DNA of 56,532 nt from Thalassotalea sp. ND16A (GCF_000764205.1 NZ_JQDZ01000043.1:1-56532), one strand, 5' to 3'; positions 47,741 to 55,758 are shown, counted from the first letter of the stretch. Program-made: numbers and translations. Notes: a model not told the origin generated them from the sequence alone.

Positions 47741-47837
47741 AAAAGGGGCAAATAATGGCCAATACCAGTTGGTTAAAATATGCGACGCAGGTGCAAAAAC
47801 CAACTGTTATTTGTCCTGATGAATTGCCCTGTTATGG
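47733..47837 (-). repeat. attC-like site 1
   Basis: Inner arms CCAGTTGGTTAAAA and AAACCAACTG, with TGTTATTTGTCC and an outer GTTATGG. The left outer box is degenerate (AGGCATAAAAGGGGC). It follows the YdeI cassette on the minus strand. Confidence 0.65.
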
Positions 47838-47847
47838 CGTATTCCAC

Positions 47848-48423
47848 TTATTTAGGTTTTTCTTCGTGAACAAGCATGTTCATGAATTTTGCAAACCGCC
47901 TTTCTCTGGTTTCGGGTTTCTTCGCACTTGTCAATCCGTACGCTATAGCATAACGACTCGATTTATTGAGTGTTTCAAAAAACTGTTTCACATTCGGCTT
48001 GCTTTCCAATGCCGCTAGGAAATCTGCGGGCACTTCTATTTCACTGATCACATAGGCGTTTTCCCAACGACCGTCCGCTTTCGCAGCACGAACATGCACG
48101 AGCCCTGACTCCATCATCCGCCCCTCACTTTTCAAACGTTCCACATGCTCCGTGTTCCTTTTAGACCAGTTGCTTCGCGCTTTTCTGGGAGTAATGCGCT
48201 GAAGGTAGGCTTGGGCATCGATTGACTTCTTAACACCGTCAATCCAGCCCCAGCATAGAGCCTCGATCACGATATCATTCCAAGTCACGCTCAAAATCCC
48301 AGTATTTTTCTTGTATACCTTCACCCATAGCTCTCTTTCAGTGGCGTGATTCACCTTGAGCCACTGAAAGAGATCTTTCGGTGTTGCAAATGTCATGATT
48401 CTCAATGGATCGGATTCAGGCAT
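47848..48423 (-). CDS. YdeI/OmpD-associated family protein (integron cassette)
   Basis: About 191 residues. LWVKVYKKNTGILSVTW, then EALCWGWIDGVKKSID (about 40-65), RKARSNWSKRNTEHVERL and the C-terminal SSRYAIAYGLTSAKKPETRERR are typical of the YdeI family, linked elsewhere to resistance to antimicrobial peptides or bacteriocins. ATG 48423 is preferred; upstream residues to 48480 would be read from the neighbouring attC. A common type of integron passenger. Confidence 0.85.
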   Translation of the reverse strand: MPESDPLRIMTFATPKDLFQWLKVNHATERELWVKVYKKNTGILSVTWNDIVIEALCWGWIDGVKKSIDAQAYLQRITPRKARSNWSKRNTEHVERLKSEGRMMESGLVHVRAAKADGRWENAYVISEIEVPADFLAALESKPNVKQFFETLNKSSRYAIAYGLTSAKKPETRERRFAKFMNMLVHEEKPK

Positions 48424-48452
48424 TAAATTAGATTCTCTTCGGCATAACACTA

Positions 48453-48543
48453 ATCTAACACGCAAAGGATACTGGCACACATTTTTGCGCCGTTTGCAGA
48501 AATTGTGACAGTATTATTTGTCATGTTGAGCGCCTTGTTTTTT
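48453..48543 (-). repeat. attC-like site 2
   Basis: Outer box ATCTAAC, then GGATACTGGCACAC...GTGACAGTATTATTTGTC and a degenerate outer right box CTTGTTTTT. It belongs to the GATACTGGCAC subtype shared with sites 8 and 10. Confidence 0.65.
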
Positions 48544-48696
48544 TAATTTACCTAAAAAGTAAAAATATGATTTTAATATAATAATGGTACTAGTTGAAGT
48601 AACTAAAAATTGACCGCCAAGTAGCAAAACAAGCTTTAACCCAAAATCTAATTCTTCGCTAAACGGAAGCATAAATATAATTCCAGGAAATAACAA
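48514..48696 (-). CDS. Membrane-protein fragment (integron cassette)
   Basis: A 60-codon frame with two hydrophobic helices, read from TTG 48696. The open frame continues a little upstream (WFFPGYKFL) to a stop at about 48733, without an ATG. The C-terminal end (GAQHDK) is read from the attC. It looks like the 3' half of a membrane-protein cassette joined to the propeller fragment at 48648-49262. Function unknown, possibly dead. Confidence 0.4.
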   Translation of the reverse strand: MLFPGIIFMLPFSEELDFGLKLVLLLGGQFLVTSTSTIIILKSYFYFLGKLKKQGAQHDK

Positions 48697-49262
48697 AAAC
48701 TTATAACCTGGAAAGAACCATCCTTATTCATCATATAGATATCAAAAAAATCCTCCTTGTTCTCTGAGGTAAAAATGAGTTTAGAGCCATCAGCAAACCA
48801 AGATGGGTTCCAATCTGCAACATCATTAACAGTCAATCGTTTCTGATTGGAGCCATCGATATCCATAGTGTAAATTTCTCGATTTCCATCTCTATCTGAC
48901 ATAAATACGATTTGCGTACCATCAGGTGAAATCTCAGGATACCAATCGTCAGCATTATTTTGCGTAAGCCTAATGACGTTACTACCATCGCTATCTGCAA
49001 TAGAAATTTCACTAGTGTCGGTTTTGGCATCAGGTGACCATGTAGGCGAGCTATCCCATTTGTTTTTTGCACTCGTCAATCTCTGCATATTGGTACCATC
49101 AATGTTTATGGTGTGAATGGACCATGTTTTATTGCCGTCATATTTTCCATAAAAAGCAATGCTTTTTCCGTCAGGGGAAACGGCGGGGTAGCTATCACTT
49201 TCGGTATGACTTGTAATTTTCAGAGAATACTGGCTCTCGAAAAATTTAAATTTAAATTTAAA
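48648..49262 (-). pseudogene. TolB-like PD40 beta-propeller fragment (integron cassette)
   Basis: About 170 codons of PD40/WD40-like repeats with the pattern SPDGxxIAF...DxDGSNxxRLT: YPAVSPDGKSIAFYGKYDG, WYPEISPDGTQIVFMSDRDG, WNPSWFADGSKLIFTSENK. The third repeat is short (WSPDAKTDTSEISIADSDGS), lacking about ten residues. The frame has no start before the repeats; the only ATG (49346) lies in attC 3. After MMNKDGS the frame runs into DNA that encodes a membrane protein in another frame. So it appears broken at both ends. An (AAATTT)4 run lies at its 5' edge. Confidence 0.65.
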
Positions 49263-49281
49263 TTTTATGTTTAGTGGAATT

Positions 49282-49380
49282 GCAACTAGCGCCCGGTTAA
49301 GGGGCTGATAATGTTTGGCTAAAATTGTGAAGTGAAACCGAGCCAAACTTTAGTAGTCACGCTTGAACAGCTTATTAGGT
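49282..49380 (-). repeat. attC-like site 3
   Basis: AACTAGCGCCCGGTTAAGGG at the left, arms TTTGGCTAAAA and GAGCCAAAC, AGTAGTCACGCTTG, and outer box ATTAGGT. Follows the DUF2784 cassette. Confidence 0.75.
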
Positions 49381-49392
49381 GATTGACTCATA

Positions 49393-49800
49393 TTACTTCC
49401 TTTTAAATTGGTTTGGGCGTACCAAAAACCAACTTTTTAGAACTAGGCCGCCAAAGCCAGTGTACAATACAATGAATACCCATTCGGGCGCACTGTAGTA
49501 AAGTATATTCTGAATCCAGTATTGGATAAATGAACCCGAATAAGACTCAGAGCCAACCTCTTCCCGGAGCGACATTTCCCAAATGGTTAAAGGGCAAATA
49601 ACACTAAACCAAGACTGCACGACCACAATTCCGGTACCCACCAAATGTAATATCCGAAAAGCGGGGTTTCTAACCCAATGCCACTTTAGATAATATCCCA
49701 AGTAAATAGCCACAAGGCCAAAAAACACGAAGAACACGAATAATACATGCGTGACTAGAATGATATCTGCCAAGAATATTAGCAGTGATTCTCTGGACAA
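49393..49800 (-). CDS. DUF2784 membrane protein (integron cassette)
   Basis: A 135-residue protein with four hydrophobic segments. The DUF2784 signs are ILVTHVLFVFFVFFGL near 14, WVRNPAFRILHLVGTGIVVV near 42 and WFSVICPLTIWEMSLRE near 63. Function unknown. The start is uncertain: TTG 49800 lies only about ten bases inside the cassette. The stop is just inside the cassette boundary. Confidence 0.82.
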   Translation of the reverse strand: MSRESLLIFLADIILVTHVLFVFFVFFGLVAIYLGYYLKWHWVRNPAFRILHLVGTGIVVVQSWFSVICPLTIWEMSLREEVGSESYSGSFIQYWIQNILYYSAPEWVFIVLYTGFGGLVLKSWFLVRPNQFKRK

Positions 49801-49807
49801 ACCTTAC

Positions 49808-49908
49808 ACCTAACGCCCAACTAAGAGGCTGATAATTGTTGGTTAAAATGTGAAACAAAGTGGAACTGAACCAACTGTTAGCAGTCCCGCTTGAAATTCT
49901 TGTTATGC
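49808..49908 (-). repeat. attC-like site 4
   Basis: Outer box ACCTAAC (fits RYYYAAC) and outer box GTTATGC, with arms TTGTTGGTTAAAA and AACCAACTG and GTTAGCAGTCCCGCTTG. Follows the VOC cassette, whose stop codon lies in the right box. Confidence 0.88.
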
Positions 49909-50286
49909 AGATTTTTCTTCGAGCATCAGTATGTTTCCACAACCGTCCTCGAACATATTCATTAATCCCCACTCAGGATTATTTAATTCAGGACGTAACT
50001 TTACGCCTTGTGCCTTTAACCTTTCTAATTCTGTTTCTACGTTTTGAGTAGAAAAGATCATTATCGGCAGGTTAGCCTTATAAGCTGAAGTTTGATAGCT
50101 CTCGGCAAAAGTTCCTTTACAAGGCTCTAACAAAATGGATACGCCTTGAGGATCTTCTGAGGAAGCAACTATTGCTAAATTTAGCTCAGGATTGAATTCT
50201 TTTGTAATAAACCCTAACTTTGAAGTGTAAAGTTCGTGAGCTTCAATTGGATTTTGTACAGGAATACTTACTAACGATAATATCAA
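49903..50286 (-). CDS. VOC/glyoxalase-family protein (integron cassette)
   Basis: About 127 residues of a glyoxalase/bleomycin-resistance-fold protein: LVSIPVQNPIEAHELYTSKLGF (in two parts near 4-25), ILLEPC near 60 and WGLMNMFEDGCGNILMLEE near the end. TTG 50286 is chosen because GAGGA lies nine bases upstream; the longer frame from 50322 starts inside the attC. Such cassettes may give resistance or detoxification, but the substrate is unknown. Confidence 0.82.
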   Translation of the reverse strand: MILSLVSIPVQNPIEAHELYTSKLGFITKEFNPELNLAIVASSEDPQGVSILLEPCKGTFAESYQTSAYKANLPIMIFSTQNVETELERLKAQGVKLRPELNNPEWGLMNMFEDGCGNILMLEEKSA

Positions 50287-50309
50287 AATATGTTCCTCAC
50301 TGTAGATTC

Positions 50310-50406
50310 TACCAACGCCCATTTAAGGGGCTGATAATAGTTTGCTAAAATTGTGAAGCGAAACCGAGCAAACTGTTAGCAGTCCCGTTTTAAATTGTTG
50401 TTATGT
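50310..50406 (-). repeat. attC-like site 5
   Basis: TACCAACGCCCATTTAAGGG at the left, arms AGTTTGCTAAAA and GAGCAAACTG, GTTAGCAGTCCCG and outer box GTTATGT. Follows the SnoaL-like cassette. Confidence 0.88.
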
Positions 50407-50417
50407 TTCCCTACAGC

Positions 50418-50777
50418 TCAGAATGCGCTTTTCCACTGTTCAGTATCTATAAACCAGCGCTCCTCATAGATTTTTTCACTCTCAAACTTGAACAAAACTG
50501 ATAACTGAGAAGCGGTAATCTTATCGGATTTCCATTCAACGATAGAGACGACTTCATTTTCCCCTTCTATATGCCTAAGTTCCGTGATTTCAAAACCTGG
50601 AGGAAGGATGGAACCAAGACCATCTAACGCAGAACGAAACTCTTGCCGCCCCTCCAGAATGTCGACTTGCCCAGGCATGATGAATGTCATACCTTCCATG
50701 TAATCTTTAACTAAGGCATCAAAATCTCCAGTGCCAACTGCCACCCAACCACGTTGTACTATGTCAGCTAATTTCAT
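50418..50777 (-). CDS. SnoaL-like/NTF2-fold protein (integron cassette)
   Basis: A 119-residue protein with the NTF2-like fold: VQRGWVAVGTGDFDALVKDY (residues 7-26), FIMPGQVDILEGRQEFRSAL (in parts near 32-51) and a C-terminal ERWFIDTEQW. AGGAG precedes the ATG. Members are small enzymes or ligand-binding proteins; the role is unknown. The gene has its own good ribosome-binding site within the cassette. Confidence 0.8.
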   Translation of the reverse strand: MKLADIVQRGWVAVGTGDFDALVKDYMEGMTFIMPGQVDILEGRQEFRSALDGLGSILPPGFEITELRHIEGENEVVSIVEWKSDKITASQLSVLFKFESEKIYEERWFIDTEQWKSAF

Positions 50778-50855
50778 TGTATATTCTCCTAAATTAATTG
50801 ATACGAATTAACTATAGAAGGTATCCGCTAATTGTGGGGGAACACGGAAAAATAG

Positions 50856-50943
50856 ACCCAACTAAGGGGCTGATAATTGTTGGCAAAATGTGCAGCGGAA
50901 CCGAGCAAACTGTTACAAATCCGACTTTATTGCCTTGTTAGGC
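50856..50943 (-). repeat. attC-like site 6
   Basis: The left outer part is shortened (ACCCAACTAAGGGG, lacking the TAACG of other sites), followed by arms ATTGTTGGCAAAA and GAGCAAACTG and outer box GTTAGGC. The damaged left box suggests reduced recombination. Confidence 0.75.
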
Positions 50944-51488
50944 ATTTTTTGCACCAAATAGATTAAGATAAAACGGGTTTTGTATTGTAATTTAAACACA
51001 ACCACCGATGAAAAAATTGCGACCAAAATCGCACCAAATATATCTAAAGGGAAATGGACACCAACAAAAACTCTAGACAACCCACTAATAAAGCTAAGAA
51101 AACATAGAATACTACCGATAATTCTAGTTGATTTATTAAATAGCAACATTACAGATATAGAGAAGATAAAAGTCGTGTGATCCGAAGGAAATGAAGAATC
51201 GGGAGCATGTTCGACCAATTGCGTTCCAAAATTATCTACAAATGGGCGCGAGTGATAATAAAAAAGTGAAATAACATAGCTAGTTAACATACCAAGTAAT
51301 ACTGAAAGCCCAGAATTGAAGCTCGACTTTTTTCTCTCGATACAGCCACCAAACCATAAATAAATAATTATGAGTATAAAAATGTACGGCATAGCTTCAG
51401 CAAAACCAATTAGAGCAGCATCCAATAAACTACTTTTCCCTGCATATTGATTGATGAATATAAAAGTTGCTACATTAAATTCTTCCAT
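50913..51488 (-). CDS. PAP2-family phosphatase (integron cassette)
   Basis: A 191-residue, six-helix membrane phosphatase. The three PAP2 motifs are visible: YYHSRPF near 77, PSDHTT near 100 and SRVFVGVHFPLDIFG near 136. It resembles BcrC-type undecaprenyl pyrophosphate phosphatases, which recycle the lipid carrier and can give bacitracin resistance. The last ten codons run into the attC. Integron passenger with a plausible selectable function. Confidence 0.88.
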   Translation of the reverse strand: MEEFNVATFIFINQYAGKSSLLDAALIGFAEAMPYIFILIIIYLWFGGCIERKKSSFNSGLSVLLGMLTSYVISLFYYHSRPFVDNFGTQLVEHAPDSSFPSDHTTFIFSISVMLLFNKSTRIIGSILCFLSFISGLSRVFVGVHFPLDIFGAILVAIFSSVVVFKLQYKTRFILIYLVQKMPNKAIKSDL

Positions 51489-51514
51489 GATACTTGCTCA
51501 AAACTCCTATGACT

Positions 51515-51616
51515 GCCTAACGCCCATTTAAGGAGCTGATAATAGCTTGCTAAAATGTGCAGCGAAACGGAACCGAGCAAGCTGTTAGCACTCCCGCCTT
51601 AATTGGCTTGTTAGGT
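51515..51616 (-). repeat. attC-like site 7
   Basis: Near-canonical: outer boxes GCCTAAC and GTTAGGT, arms AGCTTGCTAAAA and GAGCAAGCTG, GTTAGCACTCCCGCC. Confidence 0.92.
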
Positions 51617-52072
51617 TTGAGTGGCTCCACTAGTAATAGCAATAGGCGCTGAAACAGGGCTTTTCCATTTGAATGCAGTCCAGATAATTACCATGATAAC
51701 CAAGACCTCAATACCGGCTAAAAATAAGAAGAATGGCTCGGTTTCTATACCACCAACAACAAATAAAAGCGTTAACATACCTGCTATTATATTTGCCCAG
51801 CGGTTAACTTGATGCTTTAGTATTCGGGAAAGAAAAATCATCATGATAGGTATTTCTATAAAGAAGGCAGATATGAGCAATAATTCTTGAGAAAGTTTTA
51901 CTCTCCCTGAATATCCGTTCATTAGTTCATCTATAACTCCTGGAGTAATAAATGCGGAAATAAATGCAAGAATATCAGCATAAATCATATTAAACATAAC
52001 GACCATCCATAGTATCGATAGTTTAACTGCCACATCCATTTTTCTTTTTGTTGTTTGTGTTGTATCAGTCAT
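51611..52072 (-). CDS. Four-helix membrane protein, DUF6326-like (integron cassette)
   Basis: A 153-residue protein with four hydrophobic helices. It opens MTDTTQTTKRKMDVAVKLS, with MVVMFNMIYADILAF near 23, which resembles DUF6326. Function unknown. The TAA stop lies in the attC outer box GTTAGGT. Family call moderate. Confidence 0.65.
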   Translation of the reverse strand: MTDTTQTTKRKMDVAVKLSILWMVVMFNMIYADILAFISAFITPGVIDELMNGYSGRVKLSQELLLISAFFIEIPIMMIFLSRILKHQVNRWANIIAGMLTLLFVVGGIETEPFFLFLAGIEVLVIMVIIWTAFKWKSPVSAPIAITSGATQT

Positions 52073-52147
52073 TGGCTCATTCCATTCGAATAATTATTGT
52101 AAATATAACAGAGTCATACTTGGCTGAGTGCATAAATGTGTAACAAA

Positions 52148-52245
52148 ACCTAACGCCTTACTAAGGGGCGAATTATACTGGCACGTGGCTTTGCGTTTTT
52201 GCAAAAGCCGTGACAGTGTTATTTGTCCTATTGAGTAACTTAGAC
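52148..52245 (-). repeat. attC-like site 8
   Basis: Outer box ACCTAAC, CGCCTTACTAAGGGG, then the ATACTGGCACGTGG / CCGTGACAGTGTTATTTGTCC inner arms. The right outer box is degenerate (GTAACTTAGAC). Confidence 0.8.
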
Positions 52246-52686
52246 ATTTTTTACACTTAATTGTGACCAAGACTGAAAAGTACCAACGGCATATAGCGTA
52301 CCAATAATTAAACAAATCCCCGAACTGACAAGCCAAAACGTTAAACTATTTTCGGGAAATATTGGCATTATGGCCATAAATGCTACACCTCGAAGTAAAT
52401 AGATAAGAGAAATAACAACCAACCCTAATCGAAGAAGCGGAAGCCGAAATATAACTTTTGAGCCAGAAAGCGCATAAAGAGACCACACTGACAGAATCAA
52501 AACAATAATTGATGTAACAACAGTTGGGTACCAATGTCCATCCTCGGCCATTCTTGCCATTTGTTCACCAGCACCAAAAAAACGATACCAGTCACCACCG
52601 AAAATGATACACCCCAAATGAGCTATAGCAGCAAGAGCACTACAAATCGAACCGAGGAATAAATATTTATTATTGCATGAGTGCAC
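52240..52686 (-). CDS. Four-helix membrane protein (integron cassette)
   Basis: A 148-residue protein with four hydrophobic helices, starting at GTG 52686 with AGGA eight bases upstream. I do not recognise the family with confidence. Two short motifs stand out: GGDWYRFFGAGEQMARM near 30-46 and GHWYPTVVTS near 50. The stop is at the degenerate attC edge. Confidence 0.7.
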   Translation of the reverse strand: MHSCNNKYLFLGSICSALAAIAHLGCIIFGGDWYRFFGAGEQMARMAEDGHWYPTVVTSIIVLILSVWSLYALSGSKVIFRLPLLRLGLVVISLIYLLRGVAFMAIMPIFPENSLTFWLVSSGICLIIGTLYAVGTFQSWSQLSVKNV

Positions 52687-52701
52687 GATACTTTCCTGAA
52701 T

Positions 52702-52803
52702 GCGTAACGCCTCAATAAGAGGCTTTTATCAGTTGGCTAAAATGTGAAGCGAAGCGGAACCCAGCCAACGGGGAAAAGTCCTGCTTGATTGACTTGTTGT
52801 AAG
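52702..52803 (-). repeat. attC-like site 9
   Basis: GCGTAACGCCTCAATAAGAG at the left, arms AGTTGGCTAAAA and CCAGCCAAC, GGAAAAGTCCTGCTTG, and outer right box GTTGTAA. Confidence 0.82.
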
Positions 52804-52804
52804 A

Positions 52805-53038
52805 CTATATTGAGCCAAACCAAATAATTAACACTATTGTTACAGCCACTGATATTAAGCCAGTTACAATACACAAGGTTTCATTATCACGGCCTGGCTT
52901 TGGGTATTTACCAAATGTAGCTATTTTAAGCGAGACATAACCATAGCCATATAGGAAAAATTCAACAAATGCGTCGATTAAAATCCATTTTATAATTCGA
53001 AAAATTCCACGCCCGAAACCTTCAACTATTTCTTCCAT
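52805..53038 (-). CDS. Small two-helix membrane protein (integron cassette)
   Basis: A 77-residue protein with two hydrophobic stretches (about 16-36 and 55-75) and a polar KYPKPGRDNE linker. AAGGAAG lies upstream of the ATG. Family not recognised. The IS110-type element begins about 33 bases upstream of its start, separating it from the neighbouring attC. Confidence 0.65.
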   Translation of the reverse strand: MEEIVEGFGRGIFRIIKWILIDAFVEFFLYGYGYVSLKIATFGKYPKPGRDNETLCIVTGLISVAVTIVLIIWFGSI

Positions 53039-53070
53039 TTACTACATTCTTCCTTAGTCTTATAGACATA

Positions 53071-54623
53071 ATGACTCCCACGAGGTGCTAGCCTCCAATC
53101 GTGGGTTAGCTTAAAGCCAGTGCCATAATTAGTTTGTTACATAACTAAAGCGGAGGCTAGCATGAATAAACATAACATACTTTTCATTGGGTTAGATACC
53201 CACAAAGAATTCTCTCAAGTAGCAACTCTGGAAGACGGTCGTGGTCCGAAACCGCAAAGCTACGGCAAAGTTCCGAGCAATAAAAAGTCATTGATAAAAC
53301 TGGCTTGGCAATTTCAGTCTAAGTACCCTAATGCCACATTACATTTTGTCTATGAAGCGGGCCCTTGTGGTTATTGGATTTATCGATTGCTCACCAGCCT
53401 TGGCCATTGCTGCTATGTAATCGCGCCTTCTTTAATTCCAAAGAAGCCTGGCGAACGAGTGAAAACGGATAAACGCGATGCGTTGAAACTGGCTAAGTTA
53501 TTAAAAGATGAGGAGCTCACTCCTATTTATGTACCTGAGCCGGATGATGAAGCAATACGCGATTTATCCCGTGCCAGAGAGAGCGCGATGAGTGATTTAA
53601 AAGATGCAAAGCATCAACTCAAAGCCTTATTTTTGCGTAATCATATTCACTGTAAAGTGAACGATAATTGGAGTAATAAGCACCTACGCTGGTTAACTGA
53701 ACTCGTTTTACCCCATCCTTGCCAGCAAATTGTACTCACGGAAATGATCATGACCATTTCAGAGTGGTTAAAACGCTTGAAACGTCTTGATAACGAGTTA
53801 AGGCATCACATTAGAAATTGGCGTTTCTATCCAGTGGTGAAAGCCATTCAAGCCATGCGTGGCATTAGAATACTATCGGCAACCGGGATCATTGTGGAAT
53901 TGGGTGACTTACGCCGCTTTGATCATCCAAGAAAACTGATGTCTTATTTAGGACTTGTGCCTTCCGAGCATACCAGCAGCAACAAACGTCGATTGGGCGC
54001 AATCACTAAGTGCGGTAATACCAGAGCAAGACGACTATTGGTCGAGTGTGCACATTCGTATAAACACAAACCAAACATACCAACGGAATTAAAAAAACGG
54101 CAAGAAAGTTTAAGCAAAGAAATCGTTGATATCGCCTGAGAGGCTCAGCTTCGATTGTGCCGTCGTTACCAACGATTAATGCACAAAGGTAAACATCGGA
54201 GCGTTGTGGTTACCGCAATCGCTCGGGAACTCATTGCCTATATTTGGGCAATATCGAGAGAAATTGCAGTATCACCAGTGAAACCAGAACTGCGCATTTC
54301 GAGAGTACCAGCATGATGAAGAGTTTTGAGTTAATGCATTGGGTCAAGCATCGGCTGTGGCACAACCACCGACGGCGTTAGGAAGGCAATGATAAGCAAT
54401 CATCATTGAACCTCGAACATAGATTGAAACCAAGTGCCACGACGGAACATGTAAGGTAGGCGCTGCTAATCAGCAGATTAGTAATCCACGAATACCAGCA
54501 GGATAACCGACGAAATTACTGGCTTCATCTAATGTGTTAACTCATTTATTATTATGAATAAAACTTATGGCTTGAAAATTAACAGCAAGGATCAGTGTAT
54601 TTTTTCTTGACGTGGGGAGTCAT
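53071..54623 (+). mobile_element. IS110-family (IS1111-type) insertion sequence
   Basis: About 1.55 kb. ATGACTCCCACG (53071-53082) and CGTGGGGAGTCAT (54611-54623) are imperfect inverted ends, as in the IS1111 branch with subterminal repeats. The exact outer ends may lie a few bases further out. A strong inner dyad (GCTAGCCTCC at 53087, complement at 53152) frames the transposase start. About 290 bases after the transposase are non-coding. It adjoins attC site 10 on the right. Target duplication not seen, as is usual for this family. Confidence 0.8.
53162..54316 (+). pseudogene. IS110-family transposase with in-frame TGA
   Basis: DEDD-type N-terminal domain (FIGLDTHKEFSQVA near 10, KTDKRDALKLAKLL near 100) and a Transposase_20 C-terminal domain with the Ser region AMRGIRILSATGIIVELGDL and LGLVPSEHTSSNKRR. 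The frame meets TGA at 54137-54139 after KEIVDIA. It then continues without shift for 58 more codons (EAQLRLCRRYQRLMHKGKH, VVVTAIARELIAYIWAI) to the TGA at 54314-54316. Relatives have Trp at this position, so TGG has changed to TGA. A 325-residue product lacking the last helix may be inactive. Confidence 0.85.
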
Positions 54624-54724
54624 ATCAACGCCTTACTAAGAGGCTAATGATACTGGCACGTGGTTTTGCGCTTTTTGCAAAAGCCGTGACAGTGTTATTT
54701 GTCCTATTGAGTATCTTGTTAGCC
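54624..54724 (-). repeat. attC-like site 10
   Basis: ATCAACGCCTTACTAAGAGG at the left, against the IS end, then ATACTGGCACGTGG / GCCGTGACAGTGTTATTTGTCC arms and outer box GTTAGCC. Follows the toxin-antitoxin cassette. Confidence 0.88.
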
Positions 54725-54729
54725 GTTTA

Positions 54730-55029
54730 CTAGCTATTTAAAAGAAACTTTCTAAGATCTCGTTCCTGACGCATTACATGTAAAATGTAAACGTGGTTTT
54801 CTTCAACTTTATAGAAAATTCGACAGGGGTTAACAATAATTTCTCTATAGTTGAAATTTTGTAATTCTAGGGGCGTTTTCCCTGATTCAGGATAAATTTC
54901 AAGCCTGTTTACTTTATCAAAAACCTTCTGAACCAAACTTTTGGCCGCTAGCAAATTACTTAGCGCAATGTATTCTGCAATTTCATTTAGATCGTTAAGA
55001 GCTGGGGCTGTCCACGTTACTTCAGCCAT
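54730..55029 (-). CDS. ParE/RelE-family toxin (integron cassette)
   Basis: A 99-residue toxin of the ParE/RelE superfamily: VTWTAPALNDLNEIAEYIAL (4-23), FDKVNRLEIYPESGK (about 37-51), YREIIVNPCRIFYKVEEN (about 60-77) and the C-terminal VMRQERDL. It overlaps the antitoxin gene by 13 bases. Probably poisons gyrase or cleaves mRNA unless bound by the antitoxin. Such pairs stabilise large cassette arrays. Confidence 0.9.
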   Translation of the reverse strand: MAEVTWTAPALNDLNEIAEYIALSNLLAAKSLVQKVFDKVNRLEIYPESGKTPLELQNFNYREIIVNPCRIFYKVEENHVYILHVMRQERDLRKFLLNS

Positions 55030-55274
55030 TTATTCATTTTCTCTTTAGCTTCTTCATTAGAATAAACATTGCCGTTATTAATAGCCTGCTCACCTCGAGC
55101 GACAGCTTCAAGTATTTCCATTCTTTGTTGCATGAACTCATAATCATCGACATCAACTAAGTATGCAGAGGGTTGTCCATGCTCTGTAATTAAAACAGGC
55201 TCTTTTGAAGAGTGAAGATCAGCTAATATTTTTGTAGCTTGTCGCTTGAGTGTTGTAACCAATTCAACTCTCAT
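55017..55274 (-). CDS. Phd/YefM-family antitoxin (integron cassette)
   Basis: An 85-residue antitoxin: VTTLKRQATKILADL (about 6-20), EPVLITEHGQPSAYLVDVDDYE (about 25-46 in two parts), then a C-terminal helix that would bind the toxin. It precedes and overlaps the toxin gene. The 60 bases upstream up to the next attC should hold the pair's own promoter, which is autoregulated in this family. Confidence 0.92.
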   Translation of the reverse strand: MRVELVTTLKRQATKILADLHSSKEPVLITEHGQPSAYLVDVDDYEFMQQRMEILEAVARGEQAINNGNVYSNEEAKEKMNKWLK

Positions 55275-55339
55275 AATATTTCCTAGTTAGAAAAATGTAT
55301 CACTATAGTAGCACATCTCCTATCGGTTACAACTTAAAC

Positions 55340-55440
55340 GGCTAACGCCCATTTAAGGGGCTGATAATTGTTTGCTAAATTGTGTAGCGAAGCGAAACCG
55401 AGCCAACTGTTAGCAGTCCCGCTTTAAATGCTTGTTATAT
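55340..55440 (-). repeat. attC-like site 11
   Basis: GGCTAACGCCCATTTAAGGG at the left, arms TTGTTTGCTAAA and GAGCCAACTG, GTTAGCAGTCCCGC, outer box GTTATAT. Confidence 0.9.
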
Positions 55441-55445
55441 TTACA

Positions 55446-55742
55446 TTACTCTAATGCTTGATTTAGATAAGTTTCAACATCTGCGCTTTCATTATTAGCT
55501 AATTTTATATTAAGAATAAAGATAGATAGCGAGAACCAACCAATAGAAAAACTAAAACTTGATACTAAAAATAATATTAAAGCAGGAATAGCGCACCAAA
55601 TTAATATTGATAGTAATCGGGTAGAAATATTCAATGGCTTGTCTTTTCGATACAGTTTAACCGCATTATTTACGATCTCGATTTTTTTAGTATGCTTGAG
55701 TTCTTTTAACCTTTTATCATCATAAAGTTTAAAGTAAAACAC
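55446..55742 (-). CDS. Two-helix membrane protein (integron cassette)
   Basis: A 98-residue protein. It has a basic, soluble N-terminal part (LKELKHTKKIEIVNN, then VKLYRKDKPLN), two hydrophobic helices (about 43-82), and an acidic tail. The start is GTG 55742 with AAGGAGG close upstream. Family not recognised. Confidence 0.65.
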   Translation of the reverse strand: MFYFKLYDDKRLKELKHTKKIEIVNNAVKLYRKDKPLNISTRLLSILIWCAIPALILFLVSSFSFSIGWFSLSIFILNIKLANNESADVETYLNQALE

Positions 55743-55758
55743 TGAACCTCCTTGTAAA

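Noticed and set aside
54137-54139. Selenocysteine or recoded TGA in the IS transposase
   Set aside because: No sign of a recoding structure; relatives have Trp here, so a simple nonsense mutation is more likely.
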